A stretch of 14,916 nt of DNA. Origin: an uncultured Collinsella sp. Its GTDB lineage: Bacteria > Actinomycetota > Coriobacteriia > Coriobacteriales > Coriobacteriaceae. Location of the stretch: positions 1-14,916 of the forward strand of contig URWC01000033.1 in NCBI GenBank assembly GCA_900551555.1, in the 5' to 3' direction. Numbering within the stretch: the first letter of the stretch is position 1; each line of letters opens with the position of its first letter. Positions 5,557 through 13,005 of the stretch are shown one piece after another. The notes under the pieces are model-generated. The model saw only the letters and a list, made by a program, of their open reading frames with translations. It was not told where the DNA came from and made no database searches. A program made the translations under genes and the position numbers.

Positions 5557-6628
5557 TGAGTATGTGATCCCGGAGCACTACGAGGATCTTACTCCTGCTC
5601 CGCAGCTCGATCAGAAGACCCTCAACAAGATGGCTTGGCGCTCCTGCTTCCTGCAGGCCTCGTTCAACTACGAGCGTATGCAGGCCGCTGGCTGGCTCTA
5701 CTCCATCATCCCCGGTCTGGAGAAGATCCACACCAACAAGAACGACCTCGCGGCTTCCATGAGCCACAACCTGGAGTTCTTCAACACCCACCCGTTCCTC
5801 GTCACCTTTGTTATGGGCATCGTGCTTTCGCTCGAGCAGAACAAGGTTGACATCCCCACGATCCGCGCCGTCCGCGTCGCCGCAATGGGCCCGCTCGGTG
5901 GTATCGGTGACGCCCTGTTCTGGCTGACGCTCGTGCCTATCACGGCCGGCATCACCTCCAACATGGCCATCAACGGCAACGCCGCTGCGCCGATCATCTT
6001 CCTGGTGATCTTCAACGCCGTCCAGTTCGCCCTGCGTTTCTGGCTCATGAACTGGTCCTACAAGCTTGGCACCAGCGCTATTGACGCTCTGACCGCCAAC
6101 ATGCAAGCCTTCACCCGCGCCGCTTCCATCATGGGCGTCTTCGTCGTCGGTTGCCTGGTCGTCACCATGGGTGGCACCCAGATCAACCTCCAGATCCCCA
6201 ACGGCACCACTCGTGGCCTGTCCGCCACTACCGTGATCGTCTCCGAGAAGGAGGCCGAGAACTTCACCGGTATGGAGGGCATCGATACCGAGACCGCTGA
6301 GGCCGGTACCATCGCCATGACCGATGAGGACGGCAACGCCCTCACCGCTTCCGATGCTGACGGCAACGCTATCGAGTGCGGCGTCACCGATCTGGGCAAC
6401 GGCATGGAGTCCGTGACCTACGGCACCGTTACCGAGGATCCGGTCAACTTCTCTGTTGCCGACACCCTCAACACCATCGTCCCGAAGCTCGTCCCGCTTA
6501 TGCTTACGCTGCTGCTTTACTACATGTTCGCTAAGCACAGCTGGACCCCGACCAAGGGCATTCTCCTGCTCTTCGTCCTTGGCATCCTGGGCGCTGGCCC
6601 GCTTGGTCTCTGGCCGAGCATCTGGTAA
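5546..6628 (+). CDS. agaD: PTS mannose/N-acetylgalactosamine family EIID component with an extra domain
   Basis: The ATG at 5546 is chosen because GGAGGTGA (5530-5537) lies eight bases before it; an in-frame ATG at 5513 has no such site. The product has 360 residues. 'KMAWRSCFLQASFNYERMQ' (28-46), 'MGPLGGIGDALFW' (114-126) and the C-terminal 'LNTIVPKLVPLMLTLLLYY' (308-326) are standard EIID blocks. EIID proteins are usually about 270-285 residues. The surplus lies at about 219-305, an acidic, Thr/Gly/Asp-rich stretch between membrane helices, including the pair TDEDGNALTA and SDADGNAIE. Its place after helix 195-209 suggests an extracytoplasmic domain. EIID works with EIIC as the membrane transporter. 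It ends the PTS operon. Confidence 0.9.
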   Translation: MASNEYVIPEHYEDLTPAPQLDQKTLNKMAWRSCFLQASFNYERMQAAGWLYSIIPGLEKIHTNKNDLAASMSHNLEFFNTHPFLVTFVMGIVLSLEQNKVDIPTIRAVRVAAMGPLGGIGDALFWLTLVPITAGITSNMAINGNAAAPIIFLVIFNAVQFALRFWLMNWSYKLGTSAIDALTANMQAFTRAASIMGVFVVGCLVVTMGGTQINLQIPNGTTRGLSATTVIVSEKEAENFTGMEGIDTETAEAGTIAMTDEDGNALTASDADGNAIECGVTDLGNGMESVTYGTVTEDPVNFSVADTLNTIVPKLVPLMLTLLLYYMFAKHSWTPTKGILLLFVLGILGAGPLGLWPSIW

Positions 6629-6641
6629 GGCTCTAGCTTGA

Positions 6642-6670
6642 GGGGTGTGTCCCTACGCGGCTCACACCCC
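6642..6670 (+). terminator. Stem-loop after the EIID gene
   Basis: GGGGTGTG pairs with CACACCCC around a 13-base loop, 14 bases after the EIID stop. It lacks a T tract, so it is probably a 3'-end stabilising hairpin placed ahead of the true terminator at 6695. Confidence 0.5.
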
Positions 6671-6694
6671 GACCCCTTAAGCCATGTGTATGTT

Positions 6695-6736
6695 AAAAGC
6701 CGCGTGCTCGAAAGAGCGCGCGGCTTTTGTTTTCTT
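6695..6736 (+). terminator. Intrinsic terminator of the PTS operon
   Basis: A 15-bp stem (AAAAGCCGCGTGCTC with GAGCGCGCGGCTTTT, one G-T pair) closed by a GAAA loop is followed by TTTTGTTTTCTT. This is a strong rho-independent terminator, so the GntR gene downstream needs its own promoter. Confidence 0.93.
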
Positions 6737-6813
6737 AATGATTCGGGTGTGGCAGACAGATAATGCATAACACCCTAGGTAGTTAGCCGAATTCGAGCAA
6801 AAGGGAGGATAGG

Positions 6814-7545
6814 ATGGCGATCGGAGCGCGCAAGCAACCGCTGTACGATCAGCTGGTCGATATTCTGACCGAAAAGATTGACCACGAATATCACGCCGGT
6901 GACATGATTCCTTCCGAGCGCGAACTTTCGGAGCGCTATGGTCTCTCGCGCACCACGGTGCGTCTGGCTCTGCAGGAGCTGGAGCGTTTGGGACTGGTGG
7001 TTCGGCAGCACGGTCGCGGCACCTTTGTGACCGACCGTTCGGCAAAAGCAACCAACCTTATGCAGTCCTACAGCTTTACCGAGCAGATGCGTGCGATGGG
7101 TCGCGATCCAGAGACTACGATTCTCGAGTTTTGCGAGATGGAGGCCGATAAGAATCTGGCCGAGCATATGGGATGCCGCATCGGCGACCGTATCTTTAAG
7201 CTCAAGCGCCTTCGTTCTGCCGACAACATGCCCATGATGGTCGAACGCAGCTATCTACCGGTTCGTCAATTTCTGTCCCTCAAGCGACCGCTCTTGGAGC
7301 GCAAGCCGCTTTATGACGTGATTGAGCAAGACTTTCAGCAAAAGATACGCGTGGCCGAAGAGGAATTTTATGCGAGCATCGCGCGTCCCACCGACGCCCA
7401 TCTCTTGGGTATCGTCGAGGGCTCGCCCGTGCTCGATTTGGTCCGTACAACGTATAACGAGTCAAACGAGGTCGTGGAGTATACGCTCTCGGTTGCTCGT
7501 GCCGATCAGTTTAAATACAAGGTTTATCACCAGCGCAACGTTTAG
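6814..7545 (+). CDS. GntR/HutC-family transcriptional regulator
   Basis: The 243-residue protein has an N-terminal winged helix-turn-helix (about 8-73): 'PLYDQLVDILTEKI', the GntR signature 'MIPSERELSERYGLSRTTVR' (31-50) and the wing 'RQHGRGTFV' (64-72). The rest (about 88-235) is a UTRA effector domain, as in NagR, DasR, PhnF and HutC, which bind sugar phosphates or small acids. The ATG follows AGGGAGG. The gene lies between the PTS operon and agaS, and the same GntR-type operator sits beside the promoters of both, so it is probably their repressor, relieved by a pathway phosphosugar such as GalNAc-6-P or GalN-6-P; the ligand is inference. No matching operator was seen in its own 85-base upstream gap after the terminator. 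Confidence 0.9.
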   Translation: MAIGARKQPLYDQLVDILTEKIDHEYHAGDMIPSERELSERYGLSRTTVRLALQELERLGLVVRQHGRGTFVTDRSAKATNLMQSYSFTEQMRAMGRDPETTILEFCEMEADKNLAEHMGCRIGDRIFKLKRLRSADNMPMMVERSYLPVRQFLSLKRPLLERKPLYDVIEQDFQQKIRVAEEEFYASIARPTDAHLLGIVEGSPVLDLVRTTYNESNEVVEYTLSVARADQFKYKVYHQRNV

Positions 7546-7584
7546 CGCCTCCAGTGTTTTCATGTGATGATTCTTTGCATTTAA

Positions 7585-7598
7585 CTGGTTACTACCAG
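7585..7598. promoter_or_regulatory. GntR/HutC-type operator, copy 2 (agaS)
   Basis: CTGGTTACTACCAG is a 5-4-5 inverted repeat. Thirteen of its bases (7586-7598) are identical to the operator at 3293-3305. It covers the -35 region of the agaS promoter, so binding should exclude RNA polymerase. A wider dyad, TGGTTA with TAACCA (7586-7605), overlaps it. Confidence 0.7.
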
Positions 7599-7614
7599 AT
7601 AACCAACCGAAGTG

Positions 7615-7620
7615 TATAAT
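7615..7620 (+). promoter_or_regulatory. -10 box of the agaS promoter
   Basis: A perfect TATAAT lies 39 bases before the agaS start. The -35 position 17 bases upstream (CTACCA) is poor and falls inside the operator. Transcription would begin near 7627, leaving a short leader with GAGAGAGG as ribosome site. Confidence 0.6.
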
Positions 7621-7659
7621 TGCACGTCAGAGGATTACTTCTAGAGAGAGGTATTAGAA

Positions 7660-8826
7660 ATGTTCGAGAAGAGTGTCGAGGAGCTCACCGAGCTCGGCGC
7701 CCAGATCACCACGGCCGAGATTGCCCAGCAGCCCGAGCTTTGGCGTGATACGCTCAACATCTACCGCGAGAACAAGGAGGCCATCGAGGCCTTCCTGGCC
7801 GAGGCTCGCGCCATGGGCGAGGGCCGTCTGTCCGTGGTCTTCACTGGTGCCGGTACTTCTGACTACGTGGGCGATACCTGCGCTCCGTACCTGCGTCACG
7901 CTGGCAACACCGATCTCTACGACTTTAAGCCCATCGCCACGACCGATATCGTGAGCGCTCCGCGCGACTTCCTGCGCGCCGAGGATCCCACGCTCGTGGT
8001 TTCCTTCGCCCGTTCTGGCAACAGCCCCGAGAGCCTTGCCGCCGTCGCCGTTGCCAAGGAGCTCGTCCACAACGTCAAGTTCCTCAACATCACCTGCGCT
8101 CCCGAGGGCAAGCTCGCCGTCGAGTCCGCCGATGATCCCAACGCGCTGACGCTGCTCATCCCGCGCGCCAACGACAAGGGCTTCGCCATGACCGGCTCTT
8201 ACACCTGCATGACCCTGCTTTCCACCCTCATCTTTGACGAGGCTTCCGATGAGCAGAAGGCCGAGTGGGTCGAGACCATCGCCAAGATGGGCGAAGAGGT
8301 CATCTCCCGCGAGCCCGAGATCGCCGATTACCTCGCTGGCGACTTCAACCGCGTGACCTACCTGGGCTCCGGTTCCTTCGGTGGCCTTGCTCAGGAGAGC
8401 CAGCTCAAGATTCTCGAGCTTGCTCACGGCCTGGTTGCCACCTCTTACGACACCTCCATGGGCTATCGTCACGGACCCAAGTCCTTCGTCGACGACAAGA
8501 CGCTCGTCTTCGTGTTCGTCAACAACGACGCCTACACCCGTCAGTACGACATCGACATCCTCAACGAGATCGGTGGCGACGAGATCGCTCAGCACACCGT
8601 CGCCGTTCAGCAGGAAGGTGTCACCGTCTATGAGGGTGAGTCCTTCACCTTTAAGGGCTACGAGGCACTTCCCGAGGGCTACCTTGCCCTGCCGTTCGTG
8701 ATGTTTGCCCAGGCTATCAGCCTGCTCAACTCCGTGCGCGTGGGCAACACGCCCGATACGCCGAGCCCCACCGGCACGGTCAACCGCGTGGTTAAGGGCG
8801 TGACGATTCACCCCTTCACCGCTTAA
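7660..8826 (+). CDS. agaS: AgaS-type SIS-domain galactosamine-6-phosphate deaminase/isomerase
   Basis: The 388-residue cytosolic protein has the length and block order of E. coli AgaS (384 residues). Two SIS domains are visible: the first with 'FTGAGTSDYVGD' (61-72) and 'SFARSGNSPES' (115-125), the second with 'YLGSGSFGGLAQES' (234-247) and 'GYRHGPKSFVDD' (268-279). The end 'MGNTPDTPS..GTVNRVV'-like region (here VGNTPDTPSPTGTVNRVVKG) is also characteristic of AgaS rather than GlmS. AgaS converts galactosamine-6-phosphate to tagatose-6-phosphate with release of ammonia. It has its own promoter and GntR operator. A terminator after it and a fresh ribosome site at nagA suggest partial uncoupling from the deacetylase. 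The older name tagatose-6-phosphate ketose/aldose isomerase may appear in databases. Confidence 0.93.
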   Translation: MFEKSVEELTELGAQITTAEIAQQPELWRDTLNIYRENKEAIEAFLAEARAMGEGRLSVVFTGAGTSDYVGDTCAPYLRHAGNTDLYDFKPIATTDIVSAPRDFLRAEDPTLVVSFARSGNSPESLAAVAVAKELVHNVKFLNITCAPEGKLAVESADDPNALTLLIPRANDKGFAMTGSYTCMTLLSTLIFDEASDEQKAEWVETIAKMGEEVISREPEIADYLAGDFNRVTYLGSGSFGGLAQESQLKILELAHGLVATSYDTSMGYRHGPKSFVDDKTLVFVFVNNDAYTRQYDIDILNEIGGDEIAQHTVAVQQEGVTVYEGESFTFKGYEALPEGYLALPFVMFAQAISLLNSVRVGNTPDTPSPTGTVNRVVKGVTIHPFTA

Positions 8827-8844
8827 TCGCGTCCCCCTGTAAGG

Positions 8845-8881
8845 GCGCCCCTCCGCTCATAACGGCGGGCGGGCGCTTTTT
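8845..8881 (+). terminator. Intrinsic terminator between agaS and the deacetylase
   Basis: A GC-rich 12-bp stem (8845-8856 with 8865-8876; one C-C mismatch and one T-G pair) with an 8-base loop is followed by five T. Some read-through may still serve the gene 60 bases downstream; a weak TATAAG at 8899-8904 could also act as a local -10 box. Confidence 0.8.
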
Positions 8882-8943
8882 GTTTTACGTGAGCTGGGTA
8901 TAAGCATCACCACAGTCAACTGCTTTAGAAGCAAGGAGTGCAT

Positions 8944-10113
8944 ATGAGCACGTACGCAATTAAGGCTGACAAGTTCTTCTTGCCGGCAGGCCCGCAACTG
9001 GGCGGCTATCTTATGGTCGAGGATGGCGTCTTTGGCGCCTGGCAGGCCGACGAGCCCTCTTGCGAGATTAAGGACTACACGGGATCGTGGATCGCACCGG
9101 GTATGGTCGATACTCACATCCATGGCTTCTACAACCACTCAACTACCGATAACGATCCCGAGGGCATCGATATCAGCTCGACCGAGCTCGCCCGTCGCGG
9201 TACCACCAGCTGGCTGCCCACGACGTTCACCGATGGCGTCGAGCAGATCAAGGACGCCTGTGCCGCTATTGCCCAGGCGGACGAGGGCCGCGGCCCCGAC
9301 TTCTGCGGTGCTCGCATTCAGGGCATCTACCTGGAGGGCCCCTTCTTTACCATGAAGCATGTGGGCGCGCAGAACCCCGCTTATCTTATCGACCCCTCCG
9401 AGGAGGTCTTCGATCAGTGGCAGGAGGCTGCGGGTGGTCGCATCGTTAAGAGCGCCATGGCGGCCGAGCGCGACGGTGCCGCTGCTTATGCGGCTGCTCT
9501 GAACGCCAAGGGTGTGGTGACCAGCATCGGTCACTCCGACGCCACCTACGATGAGTGCATCGCCGCCATCAACGCCGGTGCCAGCTGCTTTACGCATACC
9601 TATAACGGCCAGCGCGGGCTGCATCACCGTGAGCCCGGTGTCGTGGGTGCTGCCATGTCCACGCCCGAGACCTACGCCGAGATCATCTGTGACGGCAAGC
9701 ACGTAAACCCTGCCGCCATCAAGGCGCTGCTGCAGGCAAAGGGCTGGCAGCACACGGTGCTCATCACCGACTGCCTGGGTTGCGGCGGCATGCCCGAGGG
9801 CAGCTACACCAGTGGTGGCATGGACGTCATCATGAAGGACAACCTGTGCTGGCTCGCTGACGGCAAGAGCATTGCCGGCTCGGTGCTCACGCTTGCCCAG
9901 GGCGTCAAGAACATCGTCGACTGGGGTATCGCCAGCGCCGATATCGCCATTCGCATGGCAACCGAGGTGCCGGCACGCTCCGCGCACATCGAGGATAAGT
10001 GCGGCAGCATCATGCCGGGTCGCGACGCCGACTTTGTCGTGTTCGACCATGAGCTCACCCTCGTCGAGACGTATGTTGGCGGCCAGAGCGTCGGCAACGC
10101 CTTTACCGAGTAA
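8944..10113 (+). CDS. nagA: N-acetylglucosamine/N-acetylgalactosamine-6-phosphate deacetylase
   Basis: The 389-residue protein belongs to the amidohydrolase superfamily. Metal and active-site motifs are all present: 'DTHIHGF' (56-62, His58 and His60), 'EGPFF' (131-135), 'SIGHSDATYDE' (His197), 'CFTHTYNGQRG' (His218), and 'ITDCLGCGGMPEG' with the catalytic Asp276. It removes acetate from the PTS-delivered N-acetylhexosamine-6-phosphate. With AgaS upstream, the physiological substrate is probably GalNAc-6-P (AgaA role), though a NagA role on GlcNAc-6-P cannot be excluded, since both families share these residues. The ATG at 8944 is preferred to the in-frame GTG at 8938, because that GTG overlaps the AAGGAG ribosome site (8933-8938). 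The last 43 residues are echoed by the gene remnant ending at 12973. Confidence 0.9.
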   Translation: MSTYAIKADKFFLPAGPQLGGYLMVEDGVFGAWQADEPSCEIKDYTGSWIAPGMVDTHIHGFYNHSTTDNDPEGIDISSTELARRGTTSWLPTTFTDGVEQIKDACAAIAQADEGRGPDFCGARIQGIYLEGPFFTMKHVGAQNPAYLIDPSEEVFDQWQEAAGGRIVKSAMAAERDGAAAYAAALNAKGVVTSIGHSDATYDECIAAINAGASCFTHTYNGQRGLHHREPGVVGAAMSTPETYAEIICDGKHVNPAAIKALLQAKGWQHTVLITDCLGCGGMPEGSYTSGGMDVIMKDNLCWLADGKSIAGSVLTLAQGVKNIVDWGIASADIAIRMATEVPARSAHIEDKCGSIMPGRDADFVVFDHELTLVETYVGGQSVGNAFTE

Positions 10114-10119
10114 CGATAG

Positions 10120-10157
10120 AAAAAGACGGCGGGCCCGAATCTGCTCGGACCCGCCGT
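10120..10157 (-). terminator. Terminator between convergent deacetylase and flavodoxin genes
   Basis: A 13-bp stem with one mismatch (10126-10138 with 10145-10157) lies between two genes that converge. The A-run just before it reads as a T tract (CTTTTTCT) on the minus strand, so it mainly terminates the flavodoxin gene; the hairpin may also help stop nagA transcripts. Confidence 0.75.
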
Positions 10158-10188
10158 ATGGGTTAAACGCTCAAAAGCACCTTCACAG

Positions 10189-10773
10189 TTACAGCTTGTT
10201 AGCGATCTTCTTTGCCGTGCGCTTAACGCCGGCCACCAGGCCTCCTGCAGGATGCTCCTTCTCGTAGGCTAGGCGCTTCTCGCGCTTGGCGTACTCTTCG
10301 ACGATGATGTCGCCATACTCGTCTTCGATTTTGTCGAAGAAGTCGACGGCGCCCTTAATTTCCTCAGCGGTCGGGTGTCCCTTTTGGACACCGCCGGCGA
10401 GCTTGAACGGTCCCCACGTATCAAAGCCGGGGCAGCCGTAGACACCCATAAAGATGGCCTGCCTCATGCGGCAGATGCCATCGATATCCTTGCCGTACCA
10501 CTTGTTTTTGCCACCGTAGGTCATAAGGCCAAACACCTTGTCCTGCGGCTGCAGCACGTTAGTGAGCACGCGTGCCATGTCCCTGTCGATCTCGGAGTAA
10601 TAGATTCCCGTGGCGACGCCGATCAGATGGTATTCGTGCAGGTCGGGGTACTCGTTTTTACCGAGCGCCTTGACGTCGAGGGTATCGATCTCGGGGTGCG
10701 CCTCAACGATGGCGTCCACGAGCTTTTTCGTATTGCCGTGATGGCGCGAGGCGTAGAGGATGATGGTTCGCAT
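10189..10773 (-). CDS. Flavodoxin-family protein
   Basis: The 194-residue protein starts with 'MRTIILYASRHHGNTKKLVD', the flavodoxin phosphate-binding loop S-x-x-G-N-T after the first beta strand. 'DKVFGLMTYGG' (about 78-88) fits the isoalloxazine-contact loop. The C-terminal 45 residues are basic and helical (EEYAKREKRLAYEKEH, then VKRTAKKIANKL). It should bind FMN and carry electrons; the partner is unknown. The start is set at 10773 because the flavodoxin fold begins there and AAAGG precedes it by seven bases; an open frame extends to 10932, but its extra 53 residues look non-coding. It faces nagA and is divergent from the epimerase gene, so it is probably unrelated to the sugar pathway. 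Confidence 0.85.
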   Translation of the reverse strand: MRTIILYASRHHGNTKKLVDAIVEAHPEIDTLDVKALGKNEYPDLHEYHLIGVATGIYYSEIDRDMARVLTNVLQPQDKVFGLMTYGGKNKWYGKDIDGICRMRQAIFMGVYGCPGFDTWGPFKLAGGVQKGHPTAEEIKGAVDFFDKIEDEYGDIIVEEYAKREKRLAYEKEHPAGGLVAGVKRTAKKIANKL

Positions 10774-10931
10774 AAGAAGGCCTTTCAGCTGTAATTGCAT
10801 CAATGTCTGTATGGTACCCCGTTGCATGGCTGGGATACCGGACACATCGATGAACGTGCGGGTTTGTCCTTTGGTCAGGGCCGAGACGGGTTCTTGTGAG
10901 CAAAAAAAGCAGTTGTTCGAAAGGATGGGCA

Positions 10932-11813
10932 ATGGAATACGCTCTCTCCAACGATTCGATTTCTATTAAGGTGTCCACGGCTGGCGGTTCGTTTACCTCG
11001 ATTGAGGCCGGAGGTCGCGAGTATCTGTGGCAGGGCGATCCCGCCGTGTGGTCCGGCCAGGCACCAATTTGCTTCCCGATTTGCGGAGGCCTGCGCGATG
11101 GCAACGCCATGACGTTTGCCGGGCATCATGTAAAGCTCGCTCGCCACGGGTTTGCGCGCAAACAGGAGTGGAAACTGTTGAGCCAAAGCGCAAACGAGTT
11201 GGCGATGTGCTTGGCATCCGAGGATAACGCTGCATTGCTGCGCGATTATCCGTATCCGTTTAAGCTTGTCGCCCGCTATACGCTCGAGGACGCCGCCGTG
11301 CGCGTCTCCTATGAGGTTACCAACGAGGGCACCGAGGATATGCCGTTCTTTATTGGCGGTCATCCCGGCTTTAGGTGCCCGCTCGATGAGGGCGAGGCCT
11401 ATACGGACTACGAGTTGCGCTTCGAGAAAGATGAGGCTGCGGAGCTTTGCACCGCCGTACCCTCGACCGGATTGATTGATGTAGCTAACCGCTCCAAGAA
11501 CCCCATGGTGGGAAAGACGCTGCCCCTGTCGCATAAGCTCTTCGATTTTGCGGAGACCATCTTTGACGTGCTCGAGAGCCGTCAGGTCACACTTTCCAAG
11601 AAGGGTGAGGACAAGGGCGTTCGCCTGAGCTTTGAGGGCTTCCCGTATCTCATTGTGTGGAGTAAGCCCGAGGGCGATTTTGTGGCAGTTGAACCCTGGG
11701 GCGGTCTTTCGACCTGCTCCGATGAGGACGACGTGCTTGAGCACAAGCGCGGCTGCCTTATCGCCAAGCCCAAAGAAACCATCGTGCGCTCGTTCACGAT
11801 TGAGATCCTGTAA
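10932..11813 (+). CDS. Aldose 1-epimerase family protein, LacX-like
   Basis: The 293-residue protein has the beta-rich galactose-mutarotase fold. 'ARHGFARKQEW' (70-80, His72), 'FIGGHPGFRCPL' (140-151, His144, candidate general acid) and 'FVAVEPWGGLST' (250-261, Glu254, candidate general base) match the catalytic blocks of GalM/LacX-type enzymes. Such proteins interconvert alpha and beta anomers of aldoses or phospho-sugars. LacX genes accompany tagatose-pathway lac genes in some Gram-positive bacteria, and here a LacC-like kinase follows 59 bases downstream, which supports the LacX label. The ATG at 10932 follows AAAGGA with a six-base gap; a GTG at 10896 in the same frame lacks this. The exact substrate is unknown. 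Confidence 0.85.
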   Translation: MEYALSNDSISIKVSTAGGSFTSIEAGGREYLWQGDPAVWSGQAPICFPICGGLRDGNAMTFAGHHVKLARHGFARKQEWKLLSQSANELAMCLASEDNAALLRDYPYPFKLVARYTLEDAAVRVSYEVTNEGTEDMPFFIGGHPGFRCPLDEGEAYTDYELRFEKDEAAELCTAVPSTGLIDVANRSKNPMVGKTLPLSHKLFDFAETIFDVLESRQVTLSKKGEDKGVRLSFEGFPYLIVWSKPEGDFVAVEPWGGLSTCSDEDDVLEHKRGCLIAKPKETIVRSFTIEIL

Positions 11814-11872
11814 TTCCGTTTTGTCGACTCGTATCGCGAGGCACAAGGAGCCTGCGAGATAAGGAGCTAAAA

Positions 11873-12808
11873 ATGATCCTCACCGTTACGATGAACCCGT
11901 CTGTCGATACGCGCTATCAGCTCGATGAGCTCGTTATCGACGACGTCAACCGTGTGACGCCCGAAAAGACCGCCGGCGGCAAGGGCCTTAACGTAGCCCG
12001 CGTCCTTGGTCAGTTGGGCGACGATGTTGTGGCAACCGGCCTGCTTGGTGGCCATATGGGCGCCTATATGGCCGAGCTCATGGACGCTAACGGCATTAAG
12101 AATGATTTTGTGCCCATCAAGGGCGAGACTCGCATTTGCCTCAACATCCTCCACGCCGGCAACCAGACCGAGCTGCTCGAGAGCGGCCCGACAATTGCCC
12201 CCGAGGAACTCGATGCCTTTACCGCCAAGTTTACTGAGCTTGCGGGCAAGGCCGACGTCGTCACCATTTCGGGTTCTCTGCCCCGCGGTGTCGAGGTAGA
12301 CTACTATGCCAAGATCACGGGCATTGCCGAGAACGCCGGCGCCAAGGTGCTGCTCGATACCTCGGGTGCCTCTCTCGAGGCTGCGCTCAAGTCCGAAATT
12401 AAGCCCGAGCTGGTCAAGCCTAACCTGACTGAGATCAACGGCCTTCTGGGCACGAGCTTTACCACCGACGATGTGGACGAGCTCCGCGCCGCGCTCGCCT
12501 CTGACGCCCGTTTCTCCGATATCCCCTGGGTCGTCGTATCCGTGGGCGCTGCCGGCTCCGTTGGCTTCCACAATGGCCGTGCGTTCCGCGCAAAGACGCC
12601 CGATATCCCTGCCGTTAACGCCACGGGCTCTGGTGACTCCACTATCGCAGGCTTCGCACATGCCATCGCTGCTGGCGCAGACGACGAGACGGTGCTGCGT
12701 ACCGCCAACACCTGCGGCAAGCTCAACGCCATGGATCCCATGACCGGCCATCTGGTCATGGACCGTTGGGACGAGGTCTACAACGGCGTTGTCGTGACTG
12801 AGCTGTAA
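11873..12808 (+). CDS. lacC: PfkB-family hexose kinase, tagatose-6-phosphate kinase (LacC-like)
   Basis: The 311-residue protein is a full-length member of the PfkB/ribokinase fold's phosphofructokinase group. 'MILTVTMNPSVDTRY' opens the fold, 'GGKGLNVARVL' (35-45) is PfkB signature 1, 'TISGSLPRGV' (131-140) and 'KPNLTEINGLLG' follow, and 'NATGSGDSTIAGF' (249-261) contains the anion hole and catalytic Asp255. LacC and FruK (1-phosphofructokinase) are hard to separate by eye. The neighbouring agaS and LacX-like genes point to phosphorylation of tagatose-6-phosphate to tagatose-1,6-bisphosphate. The ATG lies six bases after AAGGAG; a second AAGGAG occurs 16 bases further upstream. No tagatose-bisphosphate aldolase gene adjoins it. 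Confidence 0.85.
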   Translation: MILTVTMNPSVDTRYQLDELVIDDVNRVTPEKTAGGKGLNVARVLGQLGDDVVATGLLGGHMGAYMAELMDANGIKNDFVPIKGETRICLNILHAGNQTELLESGPTIAPEELDAFTAKFTELAGKADVVTISGSLPRGVEVDYYAKITGIAENAGAKVLLDTSGASLEAALKSEIKPELVKPNLTEINGLLGTSFTTDDVDELRAALASDARFSDIPWVVVSVGAAGSVGFHNGRAFRAKTPDIPAVNATGSGDSTIAGFAHAIAAGADDETVLRTANTCGKLNAMDPMTGHLVMDRWDEVYNGVVVTEL

Positions 12809-12816
12809 GAGTTTGG

Positions 12817-12973
12817 GCGACGGCTCCGGCATCGCTTGCTAGCTCATGTTGACGACAAGTGCGGTAGCATTATGCCGGGGCGCGACGTCGACTTTGTCGT
12901 GTTCAATCCCGACCTTACCCTGGTCGAGACGTATGTGGGTGGCAACAGCGTCGGTAACGCGTTTATCGAGTAG
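12817..12973 (+). pseudogene. 3' remnant of a second N-acetylhexosamine-6-phosphate deacetylase gene
   Basis: Bases 12842-12973 translate, without any start codon, to 43 residues and a stop that match the C-terminus of the intact deacetylase (residues 347-389) at 35 of 43 positions, including 'DKCGSIMPGRD' and 'LTLVETYVGG'. Ignoring one extra T at 12832 extends the match upstream as A-T-A-P-A-R-L-L-A-H, typical of the region before this block in NagA proteins. The remnant begins just after the lacC stop. Many synonymous differences from the intact copy show an old, diverged paralogue, not a recent duplication. It was probably a nagA gene in this operon, removed by a deletion that left its end. 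Confidence 0.85.
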
Positions 12974-13005
12974 CCGCCAAAGGAACGATCCGAGAGGGGA
13001 TTTAG

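Noticed and set aside
7654..8811. Long open frame on the minus strand opposite agaS
   Set aside because: It mirrors a gene with strong family motifs, its product is low-complexity Gly/Val/Leu-rich, and GC-rich codon use readily leaves the antisense frame open.
8938..8940. GTG start for the deacetylase
   Set aside because: It overlaps the AAGGAG ribosome site; the ATG at 8944 is correctly spaced.
9139..10050. Long minus-strand open frame opposite the deacetylase
   Set aside because: The plus strand has every catalytic motif of the deacetylase; the antisense product shows no recognisable domain.
10774..10932. 53-residue N-terminal extension of the flavodoxin gene
   Set aside because: The flavodoxin fold starts at the internal Met with a ribosome site; the extension has no family similarity and overlaps the divergent promoter region.
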